Positions 37,135 to 46,515 of a stretch of DNA of 64,000 nt are shown in pieces. Below the pieces are notes generated by a model, which was not told the origin of the DNA, searched no databases, and saw nothing but the letters and a program-made list of their open reading frames with translations. The DNA comes from Zwartia hollandica (GTDB lineage: Bacteria; Pseudomonadota; Gammaproteobacteria; Burkholderiales; Burkholderiaceae_B). Every line of letters begins with the position of its first letter. Position 1 is the stretch's first letter. The position numbers and the translations under genes are program-made. The stretch spans positions 1 through 64,000 of the forward strand of contig NZ_JAHXRI010000004.1 in assembly GCF_019923725.1 (NCBI RefSeq), in the 5' to 3' direction.

Positions 37135-38049
37135 ATGAAAACCTATCCTACTGTTGAAAATGCCGTCGGTCAGACGCCTCTTGTTCGACTCCAGCGCTTG
37201 CCTGGTGCCATCGCGACAGCGCGTGGCAACATTGTTTTGGGTAAGCTCGAAGGCAATAATCCTGCTGGCTCGGTGAAAGATCGTCCGGCCTTGTCCATGA
37301 TTCTCGGGGCGGAGGCGCGGGGCGAAATAAAGCCCGGTGACACGCTGATTGAGGCCACAAGCGGCAATACGGGCATTGCCTTGGCAATGACCGCCGCGAT
37401 GCGTGGCTACAAAATGATCTTGATCATGCCGGATAACCTGTCGGTTGAGCGACGCGCCTCTATGGCGGCTTACGGGGCTAAGCTAATCCTGACACCTGCC
37501 AGCCAAGGGGGAATGGAGTTTGCGCGGGATCTTGCAGGAAAAATGCAGGCAGAGGGTCAGGGTAAGGTGTTAGATCAGTTCTCAAACCCTGATAATCCGC
37601 TCGCTCACTTTAAAACGACGGGCCCCGAGCTCTGGGATCAGACGGCCGGACAGATCACACATTTCGTTAGCGCCATGGGGACCACAGGTACGATTATGGG
37701 TGTTGGACGCTATCTGAAGTTAAAAAATCCGGATATAAAAATTGTTGGTGCACAGCCCGCAGAGGGTTCGCAAATTGCTGGTATCCGGAAATGGCCTGAG
37801 GCATATCTTCCTGCGATTTATGACCCAAGCCTAGTGGATCAGTTTGAATTGATTGAGCAAAAGGACGCAGAGGCAATGGCGCGGCGTCTCGCCGCAGAGG
37901 AAGGGATTTGTGCGGGTGTTTCCGCGGCGGGTGCTTTAGTTGCAGCACTGCGGGTAGCCCATCAGGCTCAAAACGCCACAATCGCTTTTATTGTTTGCGA
38001 CCGTGGCGATAGGTATTTATCAACAGGCTTGTTTGACGAGCAAGCCTAA
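37135..38049 (+). CDS. cysM: O-acetylserine sulfhydrylase B (cysteine synthase)
   Basis: 304 residues from ATG 37135 (ATG 37123 is in frame and gives 4 more). N-terminal VGQTPLVRLQRLPG; PLP-lysine in NNPAGSVKDRPAL; EATSGNTGIALAM binds PLP phosphate and substrate; FVSAMGTTGTIMGVGRYLK. It makes cysteine from O-acetylserine and sulfide or thiosulfate. Converges on mltB. Confidence 0.94.
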   Translation: MKTYPTVENAVGQTPLVRLQRLPGAIATARGNIVLGKLEGNNPAGSVKDRPALSMILGAEARGEIKPGDTLIEATSGNTGIALAMTAAMRGYKMILIMPDNLSVERRASMAAYGAKLILTPASQGGMEFARDLAGKMQAEGQGKVLDQFSNPDNPLAHFKTTGPELWDQTAGQITHFVSAMGTTGTIMGVGRYLKLKNPDIKIVGAQPAEGSQIAGIRKWPEAYLPAIYDPSLVDQFELIEQKDAEAMARRLAAEEGICAGVSAAGALVAALRVAHQAQNATIAFIVCDRGDRYLSTGLFDEQA

Positions 38050-38064
38050 GTGGGGCCGATTGAG

Positions 38065-39201
38065 CTAGGGCTTTGCGAGTTCAGCAGCGAGGTCTGCAAC
38101 CGAGGCTGCGTAAAAATAGCTTCGGTTGTATTGCGTGATGGTGAAAAAGTTCTGCGTCGCGGTGCGTAACTCGACGGTTCCTGCGGCCTCTTCGGGCAGA
38201 TCAATGACGCCAAGCGCTGTGCGCGTCCAGGCACCCTCTTTGGCGCCGGGGGCCAACCTAGCGCCAGCGGCACGCAGCTGTGGCCAGTCTACTGTTGGTT
38301 TGAGCCCGCCATCCACCAGCTTACCCGCCGAGGCCGGCAATATGACGGGTGCAAAGATCGGCAGCCCACGCTGCCAACCATGTTCGACTAAAAAGTTTGC
38401 GACGGACACGATCGCATCGGGCACACTGCTCGACAGATTGATCTGTGTCGCACCACTTGCGCTCACTGCAAAGCGTTTGATGCTCCCTGGCATGAACTGT
38501 GGGATCCCAATCGCACCTGCGTAGGAAGCCTTAACCGAACGCGCATCTACGCGGCCGGTTAAATCGAGCTCAATTAAGTCGGCAAGCTGATTGCGAAACA
38601 TTTCTGCGCGGTCTGGCCTTTTGGGGTCGGGATAGTCAAACGCCAGTGAAGTCAGTGCATCTAGCGCTCGGAAGTTACCTTGGCTGCGCCCATACAGAGT
38701 CTCTACCCCGATAATGGCCGCGATAACGTTCGCGGGTACTCCATAGCGTTCAGAAGCTCGATTGAGTTCTGTGCTGTATTGCTCCATGAAGGCGCGACCT
38801 TGGTTGATTCGGATGGGTTCGACGAAACGTCCGCGGTACTGTTTCCAGCTCCGCGGCGCTCGGGGCTGTCCTGCGGCGGGTGGAGATACGATACGGATGA
38901 CTGTTTCGCTATAGCGCGCATCGGCCAGTAGAGCGAGTACCGCCGGTTCTGAGAGCTTGCGTGTCGCAGCAAGCTCGATCCCGAAGCGTTGAATCGCTGC
39001 GCGACGCGTGGTTGGTGTGTAGCCGCCGCTTGGTGGTAACAGGCTTACGCTTGAGCCGGCCTCTGTCGGCTTAGACGGGCTGGTTGGCGTATTCGCGGAT
39101 GCATTGTTGTTGGCATCTGCGGGCGGACGGGCAGGACCCGCGCAGGCACTAAGAAGCGCGGCGCAGCCCACTAGCAAGGCGAGGCGATACATCGGCAGCA
39201 T
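38065..39201 (-). CDS. mltB: Membrane-bound lytic murein transglycosylase B
   Basis: 378 residues. Lipoprotein signal LALLVGCAALLSAC, so the Cys would be lipidated and the protein held at the outer membrane. Catalytic Glu in AIIGVETLYGRSQGN; further ALTSLAFDYP and IGIPQFMPGS, typical of SLT family 3 (MltB). It cuts peptidoglycan to 1,6-anhydro products. Start ATG 39201 has AAGGGA upstream. Confidence 0.94.
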   Translation of the reverse strand: MLPMYRLALLVGCAALLSACAGPARPPADANNNASANTPTSPSKPTEAGSSVSLLPPSGGYTPTTRRAAIQRFGIELAATRKLSEPAVLALLADARYSETVIRIVSPPAAGQPRAPRSWKQYRGRFVEPIRINQGRAFMEQYSTELNRASERYGVPANVIAAIIGVETLYGRSQGNFRALDALTSLAFDYPDPKRPDRAEMFRNQLADLIELDLTGRVDARSVKASYAGAIGIPQFMPGSIKRFAVSASGATQINLSSSVPDAIVSVANFLVEHGWQRGLPIFAPVILPASAGKLVDGGLKPTVDWPQLRAAGARLAPGAKEGAWTRTALGVIDLPEEAAGTVELRTATQNFFTITQYNRSYFYAASVADLAAELAKP

Positions 39202-39344
39202 AAATATCCCTTATGTTGTGATATGCCTATGATACCCGCCCAGCCTAGGCGCTTTAGGGCTATCTGAGTAGATTCCGCATATCCGGTAAAATCATCAAAG
39301 AATCGGAGTTTACCGAGCTGTTTTTTATCTCTGGAGATCGCTGG

Positions 39345-40094
39345 ATGAAGGTGCTTGTGCCTGTAAAACGCGTCGTGGACTACAACGTCAAAGTACGCGT
39401 CAAGTCGGACCAGTCGGGTGTCGATATTGCGAACGTCAAAATGTCGATGAATCCTTTCGATGAAATCGCGGTCGAAGAAGCGACGCGCTTGAAAGAAAAG
39501 GGTGTTGTGACCGAGGTTATCGCCGTATCGTGTGGTGTCGCGCAGTGCCAAGAGACGCTGCGCACGGCAATGGCTATTGGTGCAGACCGTGGAATTCTGG
39601 TCCAGACAGATGCCGAACTACAGCCACTCGCGGTCGCAAAACTCTTGAAAGTCTTGGCCGAAAAAGAGCAGCCACAGCTGATGATTTTAGGCAAGCAGGC
39701 CATTGACGATGATGCAAATCAGACCGGACAGATGTTAGCGGCGTTATTGGGTTGGTCGCAGGCCACGTTTGCAAGCAAGATTGAGTTGCTCGATGGCATC
39801 GCGCGTGTCACGCGTGAAGTTGATGGTGGTCTTGAAACCATTGATCTGAAGTTGCCAGCGATTGTCACAACCGATTTGCGCTTGAACGAGCCACGATACG
39901 TGACTTTGCCCAACATCATGAAAGCCAAGAAGAAGCAGCTTGATACGGTGACGCCCGAAGAATTGGGTGTTGATGTTGCGCCGCGTCTCAAGACGCTTAA
40001 AGTATGTGAGCCAGCGGGTCGCTCAGCTGGTGTCAAAGTGCCTGATGTTGCGGCACTGGTCGATAAACTCAAGAATGAAGCCAAGGTGGTCTGA
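39345..40094 (+). CDS. etfB: Electron transfer flavoprotein beta subunit
   Basis: 249 residues: [20 protein letters not shown] at the start, [18 protein letters not shown] (signature), and [16 protein letters not shown] with AMP/FAD-contact residues. With EtfA it carries electrons from acyl-CoA dehydrogenases to the respiratory chain. etfA follows 2 nt after its stop. Confidence 0.97.
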   Translation: MKVLVPVKRVVDYNVKVRVKSDQSGVDIANVKMSMNPFDEIAVEEATRLKEKGVVTEVIAVSCGVAQCQETLRTAMAIGADRGILVQTDAELQPLAVAKLLKVLAEKEQPQLMILGKQAIDDDANQTGQMLAALLGWSQATFASKIELLDGIARVTREVDGGLETIDLKLPAIVTTDLRLNEPRYVTLPNIMKAKKKQLDTVTPEELGVDVAPRLKTLKVCEPAGRSAGVKVPDVAALVDKLKNEAKVV

Positions 40095-40096
40095 TT

Positions 40097-41023
40097 ATGT
40101 CGATACTTGTCATCGCTGAACACGATAACGTTCAACTCAAGGGTGCCACACACAACGTTGTGGCTGCAGCGACCAAAATCGGTGGAGACATCCATGTGTT
40201 GGTTGCGGGTGCGAATGCCCGTGCGGTAGCAGACCATGCTGCCAAGCTTGCAGGTGTATCTAAGGTCTTGCTTGCCGAGTCGCCTACTTTGGCTGATGGG
40301 TTAGCAGAGAACGTTGCCGAGCAGGTGCTCGCGTTAGCCCCGGGCTATAGCCACATTCTGTTTGCTGCAACGGCTTCGGGCAAAAACGTCGCACCACGCG
40401 TTGCGGCTCGCCTTGATGTCGCTCAGATTTCTGAAATCCAAGCTGTGGATTCAGCCGATACATTCCAGCGCGCAATTTATGCCGGCAACGCGGTGGCAAC
40501 CGTGCAGTCGACAGATGCCACGAAAGTGATCACGGTGCGCACAACTGGATTTGACGCAGTCGCTGAATCGGGTAGCGGCACAGTTGAAGCAGTGCCTGCA
40601 GCCGCAGGTGCAGGTCTGTCGACCTTCGTGAGCCGTGAGGTTGCGAAAAGCGATCGCCCTGAACTGGCTGGTGCAAAAGTGGTTGTGTCGGGTGGCCGGG
40701 GCATGGGCAGCGCTGAGAACTTCAAGATCCTAGATCCGCTTGCGGATAAGCTCGGCGCCGCGCTTGGTGCCTCGCGTGCGGCGGTCGACGCCGGCTATGC
40801 TCCAAACGACTGGCAGGTCGGCCAAACTGGCAAGATCGTGGCGCCACAGCTCTATGTTGCGATCGGTATTTCTGGTGCGATTCAGCATTTGGCTGGGATG
40901 AAAGATTCCAAAGTCATCGTGGCTGTGAATAAAGACGCTGAAGCACCTATTTTTGGTGTGGCCGATTATGGTTTAGTTGCGGACTTGTTTCAGGCTGTCC
41001 CAGAGTTAGTGACGACCCTTTAA
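40097..41023 (+). CDS. etfA: Electron transfer flavoprotein alpha subunit
   Basis: 308 residues. FAD-binding C-domain: VVSGGRGMGSAENF, LADKLGAALGASRAAVDAGY, GQTGKIVAPQLYVAIGISGA. It is 2 nt after etfB. A terminator and an acyl-CoA dehydrogenase gene follow, the natural donor of its electrons. Confidence 0.97.
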   Translation: MSILVIAEHDNVQLKGATHNVVAAATKIGGDIHVLVAGANARAVADHAAKLAGVSKVLLAESPTLADGLAENVAEQVLALAPGYSHILFAATASGKNVAPRVAARLDVAQISEIQAVDSADTFQRAIYAGNAVATVQSTDATKVITVRTTGFDAVAESGSGTVEAVPAAAGAGLSTFVSREVAKSDRPELAGAKVVVSGGRGMGSAENFKILDPLADKLGAALGASRAAVDAGYAPNDWQVGQTGKIVAPQLYVAIGISGAIQHLAGMKDSKVIVAVNKDAEAPIFGVADYGLVADLFQAVPELVTTL

Positions 41024-41050
41024 TGGGACGCAACTTGACTAAGTAGCCTT

Positions 41051-41082
41051 AAAATCCCGTCTGTCTTGACGGGATTTTTTTT
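41051..41082 (+). terminator. Rho-independent terminator after etfA
   Basis: AAAATCCCGTC, short loop, GACGGGATTTTTTTT. Confidence 0.92.
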
Positions 41083-41102
41083 ACCTCTACGGTTGATTGA
41101 AC

Positions 41103-42932
41103 ATGACATTTCGTGCACCGCTTGAAGATTTCCAATTTGTGTTTAAACACTTGTCGGGCTTGCCACAACTATTGGCCTTGCCGGTTTTTGCTGAAGCGCA
41201 GTTCGATTTGATCGATGCGGTCTTAGAGGAAAACGCAAAATTTACTGAGGAGGTTGTCGCGCCGACCAATCGAATTGGTGATTGCCAACCGCCGGTTTGT
41301 CAGAACGGTATCGTAACGATGCCGGTTTCATTTAAGCAAGCGTTCGAGCACTTCACGCAAGGCGGGTGGCAAGGTCTACGTCATCCGCAGCAGTGGGGCG
41401 GACAGGGCTTACCTAGGGCACTTGCCACGGCGACAACTGAAAATCTGTACGCTGCGAATGTTGCTTTTTCATTATGTCCAATGTTGACGGACGGTGTGAT
41501 TGAAGCGCTACTGTTATCAGGAACCGACGCTCAGAAGCAAACCTATATCGAGCCTCTCGTTGCGGGTAAGTGGACGGGCACGATGAATCTAACGGAATCA
41601 CAAGCCGGCTCGGATCTATCAATGGTGACGACGCGTGCGCAACCCCAGTCCGATGGTACATACCGTTTGTTTGGTCAAAAAATATACATTACGTATGGTG
41701 AGCACGATCTGGCCGAGAATATCATTCACTTGGTGCTGGCACGCACAGCGGATGCACCTCCTGGAGTAAAGGGCTTGTCGTTGTTTGTTGTGCCGAAATA
41801 TCTTGTCAATGCAGACGGATCGCTTGGTCAACGCAACGATGTCTGGTGTGCTTCCCTTGAACACAAGCTTGGTATTCACAGCAGCCCGACCGCCGTATTG
41901 TTGTTTGGCGATCAAAAAGGGGAGGTCGGTGCTGGTGCGATTGGCACGCTCGTTGGCCAAGAAAATCGCGGACTCGAGTATATGTTCATCATGATGAATG
42001 CTGCGCGCTTTGCGGTTGGCGTCCAAGGCATCGGTGTTAGTGAAGCTGCTACGCAGAAGGCGCTCGCCTATGCACGGGACCGGGTGCAGAGCCGGGCGAT
42101 TGAAGGCTCTGCAGCGCCTGTGGCAATTGTACAGCACCCGGATGTGCAGAGAATGTTGTCTACGATGCGTGCGCTCACGCAAGCCGCACGCGCGATCGCT
42201 TGTGCAGCGGCTGTCGCGGATGACCTCAGTGTGGAGCATCCTGATGCGCAGGTACGGCAAACGAATAAAGCCCTCTATGACTATCTTGTACCGGTGGTAA
42301 AAGGTTTTTCGACAGAGTGTTCGCTTGAGGTCAGTTCGCTGGGTGTTCAAGTGCATGGTGGCATGGGCTTTATTGAAGAGACCGGGGCCGCGCAGTTTTA
42401 CCGGGATGCACGGATCTTGACTATTTATGAAGGGACCACCGCGATTCAGTCTAATGATTTAGTGGGACGCAAGACTTTACGTGACGGCGGTGCCGTAGCG
42501 CTTTCGTTGATTGCAGAGATACGCCACGTCATTGAGCAGGTGGGCCGTACCGCTGCTGGAGCTGCGCCAACCCAGCGCGCAGGATTCAAGCTTATTGCCG
42601 AGCAGTTGTCTGTTGCGGTGGATGCCTATGCGCGTGCAGTTCAGTATGTACTTGATCAGGCAAAAGACAATATTCGTGCAGTCTATGCAGGAAGTGTTCC
42701 TTACCTGATGCTGACGGGCTATGTTCTGGGTGGGTGGCACTTGGCACGTGCGGCACTCGTGTGCGCTGATGCTCAGGGTAATGCGGTAGACGAGGGGTTT
42801 GCTCGCGATAAGTTTGCAACGGCTGTATTTTATGCAGGGACAATATTGCCGCGCGTCCAAGCCTTGAGTTCTGCAATGCTGCAGGGAGCGACGTTGGACG
42901 ATGTCTTAAGTCGTTCGGCCCTGCAGCAATAA
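41103..42932 (+). CDS. Acyl-CoA dehydrogenase with C-terminal extension
   Basis: 609 residues from ATG 41103, longer than the ~390 of classic enzymes: an extra C-terminal domain (about 460-609) as in 3-methylmercaptopropionyl-CoA or aryl/long-chain types. FAD region LTESQAGSDLSMVTTRAQP; LGVQVHGGMGFIEETGAAQ; catalytic Glu in TIYEGTTAIQSNDLV. It feeds electrons to EtfBA just upstream. Substrate chain length is not readable. Confidence 0.88.
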   Translation: MTFRAPLEDFQFVFKHLSGLPQLLALPVFAEAQFDLIDAVLEENAKFTEEVVAPTNRIGDCQPPVCQNGIVTMPVSFKQAFEHFTQGGWQGLRHPQQWGGQGLPRALATATTENLYAANVAFSLCPMLTDGVIEALLLSGTDAQKQTYIEPLVAGKWTGTMNLTESQAGSDLSMVTTRAQPQSDGTYRLFGQKIYITYGEHDLAENIIHLVLARTADAPPGVKGLSLFVVPKYLVNADGSLGQRNDVWCASLEHKLGIHSSPTAVLLFGDQKGEVGAGAIGTLVGQENRGLEYMFIMMNAARFAVGVQGIGVSEAATQKALAYARDRVQSRAIEGSAAPVAIVQHPDVQRMLSTMRALTQAARAIACAAAVADDLSVEHPDAQVRQTNKALYDYLVPVVKGFSTECSLEVSSLGVQVHGGMGFIEETGAAQFYRDARILTIYEGTTAIQSNDLVGRKTLRDGGAVALSLIAEIRHVIEQVGRTAAGAAPTQRAGFKLIAEQLSVAVDAYARAVQYVLDQAKDNIRAVYAGSVPYLMLTGYVLGGWHLARAALVCADAQGNAVDEGFARDKFATAVFYAGTILPRVQALSSAMLQGATLDDVLSRSALQQ

Positions 42933-42945
42933 CGCGGTCTGATGC

Positions 42946-44577
42946 TTAAGGCAGAATTGCGTCCAGACTTGTGTTGACTTCGATCAGGATCGGGCTGCGT
43001 TGCCCCAACGCAGCCTGAATCGCGGCATCAATCTCGTCTTTGCGTGTGATCCGGACCGACTGCATGCCAAAGCTCTTGGCTAGATCATGAAAGTCAGGGT
43101 TGAACAGCGACGTGCCACTGACGCGACCTGGGTAGCTTCGCTCTTGATGCAGGCGGATGGAACCGTAGCTTGCATTGTTCGACACAATAAAGATGATGGG
43201 TAGTTTGCGCTCAACGGCGAGAATCATCTCGTTGCCTGTCATTAAGAAACCACCATCACCCACCATACAAATCGTGGTGCGTGTGGGCTCGCGCAGCGCA
43301 CAAGCCAGTGCTGCGGGTGTGCCGTAGCCCATTGCGCCTGCCAAGGGCGCCATCAAGCGTTGTCCTGCTTTAAAAGTGAAATGTCGGTACACCGGCGCGG
43401 CAAAGGTGCCAGCATCAAGACAAATCGTTGTGTCTACCGGAGCGCGATCCATCACCGCATGGACCACTTCAGTGAAGTTGACGCCTTGTTTTGCCTCGCG
43501 GTTGGGCCAGGCAGCCCACTTCTGTGCATGTTGACGTAATGCGGATAGCCATTCTTGGCGCGCCGCATCTGGCTTGGGTGCCTTGGCCTTGCTGAGTTCC
43601 GAAACAAAGCCGACTGGATCGCAGACCAATGGGAAGTCGGCAACCGTATCCCAGTTGATGATGCGCGAGTCGGGATAGCAATGCAGCAGTGTTTGAGGCG
43701 CTTGGGCATAGCGGGGGAAGGTAAAGTTTTGTGTGGTGATATCACCCAAACGTGTACCCAACGCCAGGATAAAGTCGCTTTGTTGTAACGTCGCCATCTG
43801 TGCTGCAGGGTTGGACAGACCCAGGTCGCCGACATACAGGGGGTCGTCATTCGCGAAGATGTCGTGTCGTCTGAACGACACCATGGTGGGGAGTTGCCAG
43901 TGGTGGATAAAGGCACTCAAGGCTTCACGACCACCGGGACAATCAAACGATCCACCCACAATCGCGAGAGGGTGTTTGGCTTGACTCAAACGCGTGGTGA
44001 TCTCTGCCATCGTCGCGGCATCGGGTAGCCCAAACACCTGAGCGTGGTTGCGTAAAGCTGGTTTTTCAACAGCTTGTTGTTGAATATCTTCTGGTATCAC
44101 GAGAACCACTGGACCCGGTACACCAGAGGTGGCCATCCTGATCGCCTTGAAAGCAGCCTCACCAAGTTGCTCGGGCGTTTGACACTCAAACACCCATTTT
44201 GCGATTGAGCCGAACATTTTTTGATAATCGATTTCTTGGAAGGCTTCGCGGCGTAAGTCGCGTGCGGCGATTTGTCCAACAATCAGAATCATAGGCACGG
44301 CGTCTTGTTGTGCCGTATGCACAGCAATAGTCGCGTTGGAGGCACCGGGTCCACGGCTGACGAGCGCAACACCCGGTTTGCGCGTGAGTCGGCCGTCTGC
44401 AACCGCCATGTAGCCGGCACCGCCCTCATGACGACAGGTCACGACATCGATTTGCGGGAAATCAACAAGGGCATCTAATAGGCCCAGGTAGCTTTCGCCG
44501 GGGACTAAAAAAATGCGATCCATACCGTGGTCGGAAAATACTTGGAAGAGGGCGTGACTCGAAGTAAATGTGCTCAT
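42946..44577 (-). CDS. Thiamine-diphosphate enzyme, acetolactate-synthase-like
   Basis: 543 residues in three ~180-residue domains. Activating Glu in TCRHEGGAGYMAVADG; Mg-ThDP motif GDGGFLMTGNEMILAVER through SNNASYG. No regulatory subunit is beside it, so it is likely not the biosynthetic IlvB but a relative such as oxalyl/benzoylformate/phosphonopyruvate-type decarboxylase. Gene is divergent from the small peptide gene and shares its upstream region. Confidence 0.85.
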   Translation of the reverse strand: MSTFTSSHALFQVFSDHGMDRIFLVPGESYLGLLDALVDFPQIDVVTCRHEGGAGYMAVADGRLTRKPGVALVSRGPGASNATIAVHTAQQDAVPMILIVGQIAARDLRREAFQEIDYQKMFGSIAKWVFECQTPEQLGEAAFKAIRMATSGVPGPVVLVIPEDIQQQAVEKPALRNHAQVFGLPDAATMAEITTRLSQAKHPLAIVGGSFDCPGGREALSAFIHHWQLPTMVSFRRHDIFANDDPLYVGDLGLSNPAAQMATLQQSDFILALGTRLGDITTQNFTFPRYAQAPQTLLHCYPDSRIINWDTVADFPLVCDPVGFVSELSKAKAPKPDAARQEWLSALRQHAQKWAAWPNREAKQGVNFTEVVHAVMDRAPVDTTICLDAGTFAAPVYRHFTFKAGQRLMAPLAGAMGYGTPAALACALREPTRTTICMVGDGGFLMTGNEMILAVERKLPIIFIVSNNASYGSIRLHQERSYPGRVSGTSLFNPDFHDLAKSFGMQSVRITRKDEIDAAIQAALGQRSPILIEVNTSLDAILP

Positions 44578-44662
44578 GAGGAATCTAAGATTTAATTAGT
44601 TTTGATTATTAGGAAATGAGAAGTCTCAGCAGAAAAATAGCATAGCTTGTTGCAAAAACTCT

Positions 44663-44741
44663 GCAAATACAAAAACTGTATTTGCCAACAGTACTGTTTA
44701 TGTGTACAGTGCTGTTTAAGCGTACAGCAAGCGTATTTAAT
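44663..44741 (+). promoter_or_regulatory. Promoter with inverted repeat and three 18-bp repeats
   Basis: Inverted repeat GCAAATAC (44663-44670) / GTATTTGC (44678-44685). Then TTGCCA (44682-44687), 17 nt, TACAGT (44705-44710), a plausible sigma-70 promoter. Three repeats of 18 nt begin ACAGTACTGTTTA (44688), ACAGTGCTGTTTA (44706) and ACAGCAAGCG (44724). Confidence 0.55.
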
Positions 44742-44763
44742 TACTTCATTCAGGAGCCCCACC

Positions 44764-44922
44764 ATGACTCGCGAAGTTCGCCACAATTACTCCCCAAGCT
44801 TTGTCGCTGCACATAGCACCGCACCCAGTCTAAAAAGCAAGGTCGCTGATGTTTTGCTCCTCGCCTTCTGGGCCGCAATGATCCCCGGTTTCATGTGGGT
44901 TGGAAGCGCTGCTGGGTTCTAA
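44764..44922 (+). CDS. Small membrane protein, 52 residues
   Basis: Starts at ATG 44764 behind AGGAGCCCCACC. Basic/polar N-terminus MTREVRHNYSPSF, then one hydrophobic helix VADVLLLAFWAAMIPGFMWVG. Looks like a single-pass inner-membrane peptide. The 15-nt unit ACTGCTGGGTTCTAA is repeated at its stop, so the stop is duplicated. I do not recognise a family. Confidence 0.65.
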   Translation: MTREVRHNYSPSFVAAHSTAPSLKSKVADVLLLAFWAAMIPGFMWVGSAAGF

Positions 44923-44966
44923 ACTGCTGGGTTCTAAACTGCGGCGCGCCGTGCACGTCCCCGAAC

Positions 44967-45839
44967 TCAACTCGAGGCCAGCAATACGACCCCCGCGGCA
45001 ATACTACAGCAACCAAGTAGGCGTCCCCAGCCAACTGGTTCACGCAGTAAGTACAGGCCTGCTAAAGTGACAAGCAGCATAGACATTTCTCTGGCTGGTG
45101 CCACCAAACTGACTGGTGCACCATCACGCAGAGCGTACAAAACCAAGATATAGCCTAAGGGGGAAAGCACCCCGATCGCCCATGCGAGGTGCCAGTGCCC
45201 TCGCATCGCTTCCCAGGCTTTGATGGGATGACGGGCAGTATGGGGCAGCATAATTAAAGTGCGCGAGGCTGAGGTTGCCCAATCAAATAAAACGGGTGCG
45301 ATGGCTAAGGTTTTGACGCCGTACGCATCCACTAGGGTATACGCCGCTATAAAGAGCCCGACCAGGAAACCCCAGCGTACTCCGACCATAGCCGCGGGTT
45401 GCATCAGTCTCCTTATTTGTCCTTGCGTCGCGATCAGCATCACGCCGAGGACGACGCAGAGCATGCCTCCCACACCCGCAACGCTCGCCGGCTCATGCAT
45501 GAAAAGCAGGGCGCCAATCGTCGATAAGAAGGGCCCAGTGCCCCGGGCGATTGGGTACACGACTGACAAATCTGCGAGTTGGTAGCCTCGCTGCAGACAA
45601 AGGCTATAGGCCAAATGCAGGATTCCTGACAGCACAATGCATCCAGCGATCAGCCAGCTCCACTCGTTTTGCTCAAATATCAGGATCCAGATGACCCAGG
45701 GTGCATAAACGATTGTGCAGCACAGGCCATAGGCGAAGACAAATGGAGACCCCACGTGTGCAGCACGCTTGGCCAAGAGGTTCCAGGAGGCGTGTGCAAT
45801 CGCCGCAGCGATCACTAACAATAGGGTCGAGGTGGTCAT
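44967..45839 (-). CDS. EamA/DMT family transporter
   Basis: 290 residues with ten helices in two EamA repeats. Conserved HASWNLLAKRAA at helix 1 and GTGPFLSTIGALL. Probably an amino-acid or metabolite exporter. It is divergent from rplS; substrate unknown. It is unrelated in close sequence to the DMT exporter at 14416. Confidence 0.85.
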   Translation of the reverse strand: MTTSTLLLVIAAAIAHASWNLLAKRAAHVGSPFVFAYGLCCTIVYAPWVIWILIFEQNEWSWLIAGCIVLSGILHLAYSLCLQRGYQLADLSVVYPIARGTGPFLSTIGALLFMHEPASVAGVGGMLCVVLGVMLIATQGQIRRLMQPAAMVGVRWGFLVGLFIAAYTLVDAYGVKTLAIAPVLFDWATSASRTLIMLPHTARHPIKAWEAMRGHWHLAWAIGVLSPLGYILVLYALRDGAPVSLVAPAREMSMLLVTLAGLYLLREPVGWGRLLGCCSIAAGVVLLASS

Positions 45840-46060
45840 GCAGAGTGTTTTTTAATATTTGATGAGTCGGATGGTAGATTAGCTTGGATTGACTCTGCTT
45901 GCTCTAGGTGGTCAGAAATGGGCATAAATCTAAAATATGTTGTAGAATCAATGGCTTTGTTAATGCATCCTCTGCCCGGTCGCTGTACCTGAATGGGTCA
46001 GGTCACACACAATATCGATCAAAATAAGATCAACCGAGAGCATGATGATATGGAGTTCAA

Positions 46061-46438
46061 ATGAACCTAATCGCTATTCTTGAGCAAGAAGAAATTGCTC
46101 GCCTAACTGGCGGCAAACCCCATCCAGAATTCGCACCCGGTGACACTGTCATTGTGAGCGTTAACGTTGTTGAAGGCACACGTAAGCGTGCACAGGCTTT
46201 CGAAGGCGTCGTCATTGCACGTCGTAATCGTGGCTTGAATTCGGCTTTCACTGTTCGCAAAATTTCTTCAGGCGAAGCAGTCGAGCGTACCTTCCAACTG
46301 TATTCACCTCAGATCGCAAGCATCGAAGTTAAGCGTCGTGGCGATGTACGTCGCGCTAAGCTCTACTACCTGCGTGATCGTTCCGGCAAGTCGGCTCGTA
46401 TTAAAGAGAAGCTTGTTCGTAAAACTGTTGCAGCCTAA
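46061..46438 (+). CDS. rplS: 50S ribosomal protein L19
   Basis: 125 residues: [57 protein letters not shown]. It sits at the interface of the ribosomal subunits. It stands without rpsP-rimM-trmD, which precede it in many bacteria. The 220-nt leader (45840-46060) holds a small inverted repeat ACCTGA..TCAGGT near 45988. Confidence 0.98.
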   Translation: MNLIAILEQEEIARLTGGKPHPEFAPGDTVIVSVNVVEGTRKRAQAFEGVVIARRNRGLNSAFTVRKISSGEAVERTFQLYSPQIASIEVKRRGDVRRAKLYYLRDRSGKSARIKEKLVRKTVAA

Positions 46439-46450
46439 TACTGCGACACA

Positions 46451-46482
46451 AATTAAAAAGCACCTTCGGGTGCTTTTTAATT
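46451..46482 (+). terminator. Rho-independent terminator after rplS
   Basis: AATTAAAAAGCACC, TTCG loop, GGTGCTTTTTAATT. Confidence 0.92.
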
Positions 46483-46515
46483 TTGCAGTCTTACCCTTAC
46501 GCTTTCTAGGCGCTT

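Noticed and set aside
41619-42356. Open frame of 245 codons opposite to the acyl-CoA dehydrogenase
   Set aside because: Composition is arginine/histidine-rich noise and the plus-strand enzyme is certain.
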